From assembly GCA_019634415.1 (NCBI GenBank), contig JAHQVJ010000003.1, forward strand, positions 1-64,000: a stretch of 64,000 nt of DNA, read 5' to 3'. Positions 8,214 to 16,855 of this stretch are shown piece by piece (the stretch's first letter is position 1; every line of letters starts with the position of its first letter). The DNA comes from Myxococcales bacterium. Lineage in GTDB: Bacteria > Myxococcota_A > UBA796 > GCA-2862545. Position numbers and translations under genes: made by a program. The notes beneath the pieces were generated by a model. The model did no database searches and was not told the DNA's origin. It was given only the letters and a program-made list of their open reading frames with translations.

Positions 8214-9085
8214 GCCTCGTCCTCGCGGTGCACCCACAGCTCGAGGTGCAGCCGCATGCGCTGGTCTGCGCGGGGGCCTCCGATCTGCACCAGCTGGGCC
8301 ACGCTGTGCTGCCACAGCAGCTCCCCGGCGGAGGCGTCCCAGCAGATCTCCGAGGCACGCTCGGCGGCCATGCCCGATGGCACCACCATTCGGGCGGTGG
8401 AGGCGACGGAGGTGCCGCGCAGGATCATGCCCTCCGACAGCACGGCACAGGGCACGTCGTCGATGCTGGACCACCCCTCGAAGCGCCAGCGTGACGTCCC
8501 GGTGAGCTCCATCTCCACGTGCACGGTGCTGGGGGCTTCGGGCTCGCCCCGACGAGCGGCGGCGGGCAGGGGCACGTCCATGGACAGGGGCAGATCCAGC
8601 GGAAGCTCCCAGGTGTCTCCCGGGGTCAGCTCGCCGGCGGGTGGCTTCCAGCCGGCCCCGGAGGTGGCGAGGCCGCCCATGAGCTGCTGGATCGCGGAGG
8701 AGGCGTCGCCCGCGCCGCCCAGCTCGAATCCCAGCGTCTGGCCGCGGGCGTCCACTGTGGTGTCGGTCTGCAGCGTGGGGACGAGCAGCGGCTGTGCCAC
8801 GACGTGGATCATGTCGACGGTGAGGGTGCCCGTGCCGCCTCGAACGCGGCTGCGCACCGTGGCTGCACCATCGGGCTCGGTCTCGACGACACTCACGCGA
8901 ATGTCGTGCTGTGCGTCGATGCGCACGTCGGCGCCGGGGTGCATGTCGAGCCACCCGCGGATCTGGGAGCGGTAGTCGACCACACGCCCCTCGGGGTAGC
9001 GCGCCTGCAGCGACACGGGATCCGTGGCATCGGTGAGCGCGAGCACCGCCGGCGCGGCCGAGGCGGTGGAGACGAGCCAGAACAT
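8210..9085 (-). CDS. Exported protein of unknown function
   Basis: 291 residues. The start ATG 9085 is preceded by GGAGG and gives a signal peptide (MFWLVSTASAAPAVLALT). The mature part is rich in beta strands and Thr/Val. Its recurring features, such as GRVVDYRSQIRGWLDMHP and a long alternating-strand body ending LHLELWVHRED, resemble myxobacterial outer-surface proteins of unknown fold. An upstream start at 9136 would remove the signal and lacks a binding site. It is coupled to the TetR gene by a GTGA overlap and divergent from the kelch-like gene (34-bp gap). Confidence 0.65.
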   Translation of the reverse strand: MFWLVSTASAAPAVLALTDATDPVSLQARYPEGRVVDYRSQIRGWLDMHPGADVRIDAQHDIRVSVVETEPDGAATVRSRVRGGTGTLTVDMIHVVAQPLLVPTLQTDTTVDARGQTLGFELGGAGDASSAIQQLMGGLATSGAGWKPPAGELTPGDTWELPLDLPLSMDVPLPAAARRGEPEAPSTVHVEMELTGTSRWRFEGWSSIDDVPCAVLSEGMILRGTSVASTARMVVPSGMAAERASEICWDASAGELLWQHSVAQLVQIGGPRADQRMRLHLELWVHREDEA

Positions 9086-9119
9086 GGTGCCTCCGTAGGC
9101 GACAGGGTAAGCCGAGGGC

Positions 9120-11462
9120 GTGATCCTGGCATCCATGTGGACGGTGGCGATGGCCGCGCCCGGAGCCTGTCCGTCGGGCTGGCTGCTGGACGGGCTGGGC
9201 CGATGCGCCCGCTGGGTGGCCCCGCTGCAGGTGGAGGCCCCCGACTGGTTCGCCTATGCCTCGGTACCCCTGCAGGATGGCCGGGCGATGGTGGTCACGG
9301 ACCGCTCGGTGGATCTGTTCGATCTGGCCACGGGCGCCACGACGTCGGCGGCCCCGATGCAGCGCGAGGTGGGCTGGCCGTTCTTGGTGGATCTCGGGGA
9401 TGGCACCGTGCTGGCCGCGGGTGGCTACACGGAGGACGGCCGGGTGGAGGACGCCGAGGTCTACCTGATCGGCGAGGATCGCTGGGAACCCCTCGAGGGG
9501 CGCTGGCCTCCCGGCATGGTGGTGCGCTCCACCGATGGCGGCCAGGTGCTTGTGGTGGGGGATCAGGCGTGTGCGCGCTTCGACGTGCGGCAGCGACGCA
9601 TGCACGAGCTGCGCTGCCCGAAGCAGTCGCGGTCGTATCCGGGGCTCGAGGCGCTGCCCGACGGTCGGATCCTGGCGGTGGGCGGGGTGCTCGGGGAAGG
9701 GGAGGACGCGCCTGTGAGTGCGGCCGTCTCCCTGCTCGACGCGCGCCATCGCCGCTGGCGGTCGCGGGCGGACAGCCCCATCGCCTGGGCCTCCCCGGAG
9801 CTGGTGGCGCTGCCGGGTCCCGCGGTCCTGGCCATGAGCTTCCGACCGGACGCGGAGCAGGCAGCGCTGTACGACGTGCGACGGAACCGCTGGACCACGC
9901 TGCCGGTGCCGGAGTCGGTGCGCGGCGTGCTCCACGTCGAGGCGCTGCCCGACGGGGGCGCCTGGGGGGTGTCGGCGGGTGCGGTGTGGGCCTTCGACGC
10001 CGACGCCCTCGCCTTCGAGGTGACGAGCCCCTTGGCGTCCCGCGCCTTCGGCACCGTGCCCGACGGCGACGGCCACGCCTGGGTGCACACCCGCGAGGGG
10101 CTGCAGCGTCTGGGACCGGGGGAGCAGGCCTTCAACGCGCCTCCGGACTCGATCTTCGCGCGCATGGTGACGGCGCCCACGGGGGAAGCGGTGTGGGTGG
10201 GCGACGGGGAGGCCCATGTGAGCCGCGACGGGCGCGCGTGGGTCCGCGAGGCCGTGGCGTTGCCTCGGGCTGCCGCGGTGGTGGCCACGGACGACGCGGT
10301 GGTGGTGCTGGGGGGCTATCGAGTCGACGAGCGCGGAGACTCCACCCCGAGCCCCGAGGTGTGGGTGCGTCGCGACGGGGCCTGGCGTCGGGGCGTGGAC
10401 ATGCCTTCGGCCGAGGGCCGTTCGGCTGCGCCCTCCACGTCCACCGATCTCGCGGCCGTGGCCCTGCCGAGCGGGCAGGTGCTCACCTCCGACGGGCTGC
10501 GCTACGATCCGGTGGCCGATCGCTTCGGCGATGCGCCGGAGCTTCCTCGCGAGGCGTTGCTCGCGCTGTCGGACGGGCGCGTGGTGGCGCTCGGGATCGA
10601 GGCGGGCTGGGTGTTGCCCGCGGATGCGCACAGCACCACCCTCGAGGGCGCGGTGCCGGTCACCCTGCCGTCGGCGCGCGAGAGCTACGCCACCCTCGTG
10701 CTCCCCGACGACCGAGTGCTCTTGACGGGCGGGATGGGTCGCGGATCGGGCACCTTCCACGACGATGCCTGGGTCCTCGATCCCGACAGCGGCACCTTCG
10801 AGGCGCTGCCCCGGATGACGCAGAACCGCTGGGACCACGTGCTGCTCCCCCTGCCCGAGAGCGCGGTGCTCGCTGTGGGCGGGGCCCAGCACAGCGCCGA
10901 GGTCTACGATCCCGTGGCCGGTGCCTGGAGTGCCACCCTCACGCTGCCCCACGAGGCGCAGCGACCCGTGGGGACGGTGCTGCCGAGCGGCGCGCTGGTG
11001 GTGGTGGACGAAGGGGTGAGCCAGCGCTTCGAGTCACAGGGGGCCCGCGCCCTGCCCCTGGAGCTGCCGCCCGAGGCGGTCTCCCTCGGCGATCCGCGTG
11101 CCGCGCGGTGGTGGCGGCTCGAGGCCGACGCGCGGTGTGCGCTGGCCGAGCTGCAGCCCACGTCAGCGGCGTGTGATCCGCTCGACGGCGATGGGCTTCG
11201 GCCGGTGGAGGGGCCGCCGCGCGACGCCGTGCGCTTCCCCACACGCGTCAACCCGGTGGACGCGAGCGGGGCGCCGGTGCTCCGCGGGTGGCGCGACCGC
11301 TGCTGGGTGTTGGAGCCCGAGCCCACGCCGGTGGTGTGCCCGGCGGGCATGCTGCAGAAGGCCTGGGATCGCTGCGTGTTCGGCGAGGTCTTTCGCGGGG
11401 AGCGCTTCGACTGCTGGTGCGACGGCCCCCTGGGCGGGGGCGCGGTGGACTGCCCGATGTAG
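9120..11462 (+). CDS. Exported kelch/galactose-oxidase-like beta-propeller protein
   Basis: 780 residues. A short hydrophobic N-terminus (VILASMWTVAMAAPGACP) looks like a signal peptide. The body contains many blades with the kelch signature, a Gly-Gly pair followed by Tyr and Trp one blade later: DGTVLAAGGYTEDG, DGRILAVGGVLGEG, DRVLLTGGMGRGSG, ESAVLAVGGAQHSAEVYDPV. The C-terminus is Cys-rich (DCWCDGPLGGGAVDCP), perhaps a small disulphide module. The catalytic residues of galactose oxidase are not evident, so a binding role is more likely. GTG 9120 is the first start after an in-frame stop. Its stop codon is immediately followed by the stop of the convergent macroglobulin gene. Confidence 0.78.
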   Translation: MILASMWTVAMAAPGACPSGWLLDGLGRCARWVAPLQVEAPDWFAYASVPLQDGRAMVVTDRSVDLFDLATGATTSAAPMQREVGWPFLVDLGDGTVLAAGGYTEDGRVEDAEVYLIGEDRWEPLEGRWPPGMVVRSTDGGQVLVVGDQACARFDVRQRRMHELRCPKQSRSYPGLEALPDGRILAVGGVLGEGEDAPVSAAVSLLDARHRRWRSRADSPIAWASPELVALPGPAVLAMSFRPDAEQAALYDVRRNRWTTLPVPESVRGVLHVEALPDGGAWGVSAGAVWAFDADALAFEVTSPLASRAFGTVPDGDGHAWVHTREGLQRLGPGEQAFNAPPDSIFARMVTAPTGEAVWVGDGEAHVSRDGRAWVREAVALPRAAAVVATDDAVVVLGGYRVDERGDSTPSPEVWVRRDGAWRRGVDMPSAEGRSAAPSTSTDLAAVALPSGQVLTSDGLRYDPVADRFGDAPELPREALLALSDGRVVALGIEAGWVLPADAHSTTLEGAVPVTLPSARESYATLVLPDDRVLLTGGMGRGSGTFHDDAWVLDPDSGTFEALPRMTQNRWDHVLLPLPESAVLAVGGAQHSAEVYDPVAGAWSATLTLPHEAQRPVGTVLPSGALVVVDEGVSQRFESQGARALPLELPPEAVSLGDPRAARWWRLEADARCALAELQPTSAACDPLDGDGLRPVEGPPRDAVRFPTRVNPVDASGAPVLRGWRDRCWVLEPEPTPVVCPAGMLQKAWDRCVFGEVFRGERFDCWCDGPLGGGAVDCPM

Positions 11463-13754
11463 TCAGCGGGTGGCCACCTGCCACACGACGGGTCGCAGCG
11501 GCACCGGCGAGGCGGCATCCACGGCCACGGTGAGGGGCGGGGTGGCGAAGCGACCCGCGAAGGCGGGCACCACGGGCACCGACAGCTCCAGGATCTCGCC
11601 TGCCTGGAAGGGGCGGGTGGTGAGGCGCACGCGGTCGGCGAAGGTGTCGAGGGTGGCGCCGACGGCCTGCGCTCGGACCTGTGCGTCGGGGGCCACGGTG
11701 GTGCCCGCGGGCAGCGGCTGCTCGATCACCAGCACGCTGCCGGAGGGGGCTGCGGCGGTGAGCTGCAGCTGACCGCCCTCGCCGCGCACCAGGCGCTGGG
11801 CTCGGACGGCCACGTCCACGCCCTCGATGCGATCGGAGGCCGACCAGGGCACCCACGACCGGCGCGTGGCCACGAAGGACAGCCCGGGCACCTGAGGCGT
11901 GACCGTCAGCGTGATCTCGGCATCCCGACCCTCGGGGCGCGCCTGCAGCACGCCGGCCACCATGGGCTGGGCCGGATCGAGGGTGGTGGTGGCGACGGGC
12001 GTGCCGTCGAGGGACAGCGACAGGTCCACCTTCTGCGCCGCCCCCGGCAGGGCCGACACGATGGCCTGCAGCGCCCAGACGTCCGCGGCACCCGCGCCGA
12101 AGCCCCGCGCGGCGTCCCAGCCTCCCATCAGCTCGCTCACCAGGTCTCCGCGCGCTTCGTGGGAGGGGGGCAGGGCGAGCACCGTGAAGGCCAGCATGGT
12201 GGCACGGCTGGGGCGGCGGTCCCAGGCATCGAGGGCGCCGCCGGGCACGGCCACGCTCCAGGCGCCCGTGGATGCGTTCTGCACCAGGGCGTCGGTGACC
12301 AAAGTGAGCAGGTGCTCCGCCTGGGGACCCTGCGCCAAGCCCGAGGCGAGCACCGCCGCTGCGGTGAAGGGATCCTCCACGTCGCGGGCGTAGCGCTCCA
12401 CGGCCCCCATCGCCCTCAGGCGCGGGCCCTCGGCGGACTCGGGCAGGGCGCGGGCGGCCACGGCGGTGTCCACCAGCACGCGAGGTAGGGTGGAGGTGGC
12501 TCGGCGCGACCAGGTGCCGTCGGCGCGCTGGCTCGCGAAGAGCACCTGCTGAAGCCGCGGCACCACGCCCTGAACCAGCTCGTGACCCGTGACCTGCTGC
12601 AGCGCCGCGAGCAGATCTGCAGCCTGCCCCCCGTCCGGCGAGCGCGTCTGGCCCACGGTGCGCTGCCAGGCCACGACCATGAGCTTGCGCAGCACGGCGG
12701 GATCCACCTCGACGCCCGCCGATCCGGCCAGCGTCTGCAGGTGGGTCGCCAGCGCGAAGCCGTAGGCGCCATCGGTGGGACGTGCACCGCTCTGCAGGCG
12801 CTCCACCTCGGCCTGGAGCACGGCCAGGGGCCCGGGGAACACGAGCACCTCGAGCTCCTCCGTGACCGCACTCGCGCGTGGGGGCGGGGGGAGCCGGAAG
12901 GTCCGGCTGGACGACAACGTGCTGCTGCGCGTGGTCTGCAGCGGTCGACCCGAGGGCATCACCGGGATCGTCCGCTCGGCGGCGTCCGACGCGTCGCCTG
13001 CCTGCAGACTGGCCGTGACGGTGGCCTGGCCGGCGCCGCTCACCTCCATGGGGATGTTGCGCACGTCCGAGCTGCCCGCCGTCAGGGACACCGTGGCGCT
13101 GCCGCGCGCCCGAATGGCGCCACTGGCCTGAACCACGAGGCGCGCGGACACCGTGTTCGCCGTGCTGTTCACGGCCTGAACGGGCAGCACCAGCCGGTCG
13201 CCGGCCATCAGCCAGCCCGGAACCACCGGATCGACGTAGACGGGCAGTCGGCTGTCGAAGGTGAGCACGGTGCCGGCCTGCTGCCCTTCGCGGTCGTGGG
13301 CCAGCCCCAGCAAGCGCCAGGTGGTGAGCTGATCGGGCACCGTCATCTGCACGGTGGCGGTGCCGTCGTCGCCGGTCTGCACCAGGGGCTGCCAGAGGAA
13401 GGCCTCGGGGAACCAGCGGCGGGTCTGGGCGCCGCCGTCGTCGCGGCCGGCGGGATCGGTCGGTGGGGGAGGCGGCGCTGGAGCGTTCTCGCCTCCGGCT
13501 CCCCGCATCACGCCGTCGAGGGCGAGGCCAGCGATGTCTCCGTCGTCCGCGGCGCCGACGGAGCCGGCAGCGCGTGCCTGCTCCACCATCGGCTCGGCCG
13601 CGGCGTCGGGGGAAGCCACCACCTTCGCGAAGCGGTCCGGGACATCGTTCATCATCTCGGCTTCCTCGGGGGCTGCCGAGCCGGCCATGCTCAGCTCTCG
13701 CTGGTAGCCGCAGCCCGTGGCCCACAGTGCAAGGATCGTCACCGTCGCGGTCAT
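11463..13754 (-). CDS. Alpha-2-macroglobulin family lipoprotein, C-terminal half
   Basis: 763 residues. The start MTATVTILALWATGCGYQ is a lipoprotein signal (Cys 15). After a low-complexity linker, residues about 113-150 carry the A2M domain signature (RRWFPEAFLW and VPDQLTTWRLLGLA). Residues about 290-520 form the alpha/alpha-toroid region and the end is a receptor-binding-like beta domain. No GCxEQ thioester motif is present, so it cannot form the covalent thioester trap of classical A2M. The ATG overlaps the TGA of the preceding gene as ATGA. Together the two genes make up one bacterial A2M, which known members use to trap proteases in the periplasm. Confidence 0.82.
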   Translation of the reverse strand: MTATVTILALWATGCGYQRELSMAGSAAPEEAEMMNDVPDRFAKVVASPDAAAEPMVEQARAAGSVGAADDGDIAGLALDGVMRGAGGENAPAPPPPPTDPAGRDDGGAQTRRWFPEAFLWQPLVQTGDDGTATVQMTVPDQLTTWRLLGLAHDREGQQAGTVLTFDSRLPVYVDPVVPGWLMAGDRLVLPVQAVNSTANTVSARLVVQASGAIRARGSATVSLTAGSSDVRNIPMEVSGAGQATVTASLQAGDASDAAERTIPVMPSGRPLQTTRSSTLSSSRTFRLPPPPRASAVTEELEVLVFPGPLAVLQAEVERLQSGARPTDGAYGFALATHLQTLAGSAGVEVDPAVLRKLMVVAWQRTVGQTRSPDGGQAADLLAALQQVTGHELVQGVVPRLQQVLFASQRADGTWSRRATSTLPRVLVDTAVAARALPESAEGPRLRAMGAVERYARDVEDPFTAAAVLASGLAQGPQAEHLLTLVTDALVQNASTGAWSVAVPGGALDAWDRRPSRATMLAFTVLALPPSHEARGDLVSELMGGWDAARGFGAGAADVWALQAIVSALPGAAQKVDLSLSLDGTPVATTTLDPAQPMVAGVLQARPEGRDAEITLTVTPQVPGLSFVATRRSWVPWSASDRIEGVDVAVRAQRLVRGEGGQLQLTAAAPSGSVLVIEQPLPAGTTVAPDAQVRAQAVGATLDTFADRVRLTTRPFQAGEILELSVPVVPAFAGRFATPPLTVAVDAASPVPLRPVVWQVATR

Positions 13755-16700
13755 TGGGCCACCTCCTCTTCGACGTAGCGGGGGAAGGATTCGACGTCCT
13801 CGGGCAGGCGGGTGCCGTCGGCGACCACCTGGCGCGGATCCACCTGCTCGAGCAGGTCTGCAGGCAGCAGGTCGAGGGTGAGCTCGCGGCCGAAGCCGTC
13901 CACGGCGGGCTGCCCGTTGCCTCGCAGGCTGGCGAGCGCCTCGCCGTACAGCCCGGCCATCGTGGCGGGTCGCATCTGCTCCTCGGCGGGTGCCTCGCGC
14001 TCCCAGCGCCGCACGTTGTCCACCGTCTTGGCGAGCACCCGGTAGAAGCTGTCGATGAGCACCTCGTCGGTGTTCACCCGCACCTGGCCGTGGGCGGTGG
14101 TGGGCTCGTCGCCCGCGGGATCCTGCGGCACCGTGGAGATGCGCAGGACGGCGGCCTTGGCGGCGTTGTCGCCGCGCACCTGGCCGAGCACCAGGGCGCG
14201 CGGATCGAAGGTGTCGAAGGCGGGGCTGTCGCTGGTGGCGCGCACGGTGATGCGCCCGTAGTCGTCGGGGCCGAGCAAGGGGGCGAGCTGTCCCAGGGCG
14301 CTGTCGACGCCCACCAACCCCACGGCGGCTGGGCGCGGTGACTCCCCACCCTGGGTGGTCACCGTCAGCGAGGCCTCGGTACCTGGTCGATATGCAGGCT
14401 GGTCGGTGGCCAGCCGGACCGTCAGCGGCTCGGGAGGCGCCACGTAGATCACGGTGCGGGCCGATCCCCAGGAGACGGTCAGGAAGCCGTCCACCCCGGT
14501 GGGGATGGTGAAGCGGGCGGTGCGGTCCTCGACGGGCGCCTCGGCCACCTCGCGGGAGCCTTCGTACAGGTGCAGCTCCTCGGGGAGCACCCCTCCGAAC
14601 TGGGGACCGCGGAACAGCTCCACCACGACCTCGTCGCCTGGGGCCGCCAGCGACGGCGTGGCGCGCAGCCTCAGGGCGGGGATGTGGCCGCTGGGCAGGA
14701 TCACGGTGCCTTCGCCCAGCGCTTCTCCGTCCTGGGTGGCCTCCACCTTCAGCTGGTAGGCGGTGCGGGTGGTGGGGCCTTGGGAGACGGCGCCCGCGGG
14801 CCCGGGAACCTGCAGCTGCACGGTGGTCACCCCCATGGCGGCCTGGGAGGCGGGCTCGGCCAGGCGCGCGGCCCGCAGGGCGTTGCGCACACACGAGATG
14901 GAAGCGGGCGCGAGCCCCGACCCGGCGTGCTGACCGATCTCCATGGACGGCGCCACCGAGCCCTCGGCGACGGTCCAGCGCACGTCCATCAGGTGGCTCC
15001 CGGTGACGCCTCGCCCGCGCGCCAGGCAGGTGCGGGCGCTCAGGGCGGCGTCGTTCAGCGCCTCGCCCACCGGAGCGGATCCCCACGCGCCGTGGGTGCT
15101 CAGGGCGAGTCGAGGTTGCTGGCTGTCGGGCACCACCCACTGCAGCTTCAGCGTGGTGGGACCGCCCGCGATGCGCGCGGACTGCATCACCCGCTGCACG
15201 CAGCTGCGGAGCGGCCCGCCGGCGGCCATGGCGGACGTGACCCGGCCTGCGCTGCCCACGCGGACGGCGACGTCCACGGTCGTGTTGCCGAGGGCGTAGG
15301 TGCCGCAGCGGGCGATGGCGGGATGCAGGGCGTCCAAGGAGCGCCGGGTGTCGAGCTGCAGCGAGCCACCCCCCACCACCGTCGCGCTCTGCAGCCGAGG
15401 CTCGTCCGGCGTCACCGGGCGCGGGCGCACGGGCGCTGCGGGCTCCACCACCGTGACCGGATCGCCCGGATCGATCTGCAGGGCCACCACGCCGTCCACG
15501 TCGGCGGTGGCGCGGCGCCCCTTGTCGAGGGGGTCGTAGGGGTTGCGCACCAGGACCTCCGCCTTGCGGGCAGGGGTGCCGTCGGGGGTGGCCACCCGCA
15601 GGTAGGCGCGGTTGTTGAAGCCGCCCACGAGGCCATCTCCGAGCTCGGTGACGGCCTCGGCCAGCAGGGACTCCTTGGACAGCACCAGCGTGGTGGCGGT
15701 GGCCGTGGTGTCCTGGGTGTCGTCGGTGACGCGTACGGTGGCGCGCAGGGTGGTGCGGTCCATCAGATCGGGGGGCACGGTGCCCACGGTCACGGTGAAG
15801 CGCCCGTCGCTGCCGGTGCGTGCCGTGCGCTCCTCCTCCCAGGAGAGCGGCATGGGCCAGCGGCCGGTGGCGGGCTGCAGCGTCAGGCGCACGGGGGCGT
15901 TGCGCACAGGAGCGCCCGAGGTGAAGGTGGCGCGCCCTTCGACGACCACGTCGTCGCCGATGGCGAACCAGGACTTCGAGGGGCTGGCGTCCACCGTGGA
16001 GCGGGGGAGCTGGAACGGGCGCACGTCGAAGGTGACGCGATCGGAGGCTTGGCCCGTCTCCCAGGTGGCGCTCCAGGTGCCGATGGCGGCGCGCGCGTCG
16101 AGGGGGAAGGAGGTGTCGGCGATGCCCCAGGGGCCCGCCTCGTCCTTCTCCACCAGCATCGGCTGGCCGTTCGGATCCTCGATGCGCCAGCGGCCGGGGC
16201 GTCCCTCGATGGGGGTCTGATCGGTGCGACGGAGGACCACGGAGCGCAGCAGCACCTCCTGGCCGGGCTTGTACAGCGGCCGGTCCGTCATGGTGTGCAC
16301 CAGGGCGGGGGCGTACAGCGGCAGCTCCAGATCCACCTGCTGGGCCTCGAAGCCGGCGTCCACGTCGAGGCGGAGCACGTAGTCTCCGTCGGGCACGTCG
16401 GGCAGCGTGACCTCGGAGAAGCGTCCCTGGTCGAACAGCTTGAATCGGTCGAGGTGTAGCCCGTCGATCTCGTCTCCCGCTGCGTCGAGCAGGGTGCCCT
16501 GCACGGAGAAGCCGCGGGGCATCGGCTCCTCGAGCTGGATGGCGTGCTTGTCGTCGGAGGACAGCCAGCGAGCGCGGGGCCGCACGATGACAGTGCCGGC
16601 CTGCTGGCCTCGGAGCAGCCCGTAGGCCTCCGCCGACACGTCGAGCCGCAGGTCCGTCGCGGGGCAGCGGTCGACCCACATGCCATACCGAATGCCCGTC

Positions 16701-16813
16701 GTCATGCAGGGAAACCCGACACAGACGCCGATACACGTCAGCATCGCCACGCCCACGACCACCACGGGCAGCACCTTCGCCATCGTGGGGTCGAGCTGTC
16801 GTTGCTCCGTCAT
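13751..16813 (-). CDS. Alpha-2-macroglobulin-like protein, N-terminal (MG) half with AgmX-like insertions
   Basis: 1020 residues. A membrane segment lies near residues 12-36. MG2-type beta domains follow, with the hallmark VHTMTDRPLYKPGQEV (about 172-187). Two related Cys-containing modules sit at about 496-560 and 588-668. Each has an early Cys, alternating strands, a GxV turn and a late SCV followed by an Ala/Arg helix, as in the AgmX/PglI C-terminal domain of myxobacteria. MG domains then resume (LATDQPAYRPGTEASLTV). The protein ends before the A2M domain, which is in the next overlapping gene. The 42-bp gap from the kinase gene suggests one operon. Confidence 0.8.
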   Translation of the reverse strand: MTEQRQLDPTMAKVLPVVVVGVAMLTCIGVCVGFPCMTTGIRYGMWVDRCPATDLRLDVSAEAYGLLRGQQAGTVIVRPRARWLSSDDKHAIQLEEPMPRGFSVQGTLLDAAGDEIDGLHLDRFKLFDQGRFSEVTLPDVPDGDYVLRLDVDAGFEAQQVDLELPLYAPALVHTMTDRPLYKPGQEVLLRSVVLRRTDQTPIEGRPGRWRIEDPNGQPMLVEKDEAGPWGIADTSFPLDARAAIGTWSATWETGQASDRVTFDVRPFQLPRSTVDASPSKSWFAIGDDVVVEGRATFTSGAPVRNAPVRLTLQPATGRWPMPLSWEEERTARTGSDGRFTVTVGTVPPDLMDRTTLRATVRVTDDTQDTTATATTLVLSKESLLAEAVTELGDGLVGGFNNRAYLRVATPDGTPARKAEVLVRNPYDPLDKGRRATADVDGVVALQIDPGDPVTVVEPAAPVRPRPVTPDEPRLQSATVVGGGSLQLDTRRSLDALHPAIARCGTYALGNTTVDVAVRVGSAGRVTSAMAAGGPLRSCVQRVMQSARIAGGPTTLKLQWVVPDSQQPRLALSTHGAWGSAPVGEALNDAALSARTCLARGRGVTGSHLMDVRWTVAEGSVAPSMEIGQHAGSGLAPASISCVRNALRAARLAEPASQAAMGVTTVQLQVPGPAGAVSQGPTTRTAYQLKVEATQDGEALGEGTVILPSGHIPALRLRATPSLAAPGDEVVVELFRGPQFGGVLPEELHLYEGSREVAEAPVEDRTARFTIPTGVDGFLTVSWGSARTVIYVAPPEPLTVRLATDQPAYRPGTEASLTVTTQGGESPRPAAVGLVGVDSALGQLAPLLGPDDYGRITVRATSDSPAFDTFDPRALVLGQVRGDNAAKAAVLRISTVPQDPAGDEPTTAHGQVRVNTDEVLIDSFYRVLAKTVDNVRRWEREAPAEEQMRPATMAGLYGEALASLRGNGQPAVDGFGRELTLDLLPADLLEQVDPRQVVADGTRLPEDVESFPRYVEEEVAQ

Positions 16814-16855
16814 GCGCTGCCCTCCCGGCGCCCAACGACGAGCGCCGGGTGCATC

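Noticed and set aside
7605..10952. 1115-residue minus-strand frame
   Set aside because: Only the last 202 residues (TetR) have homology; the rest is antisense to the kelch-like gene or in another frame of the exported protein gene.
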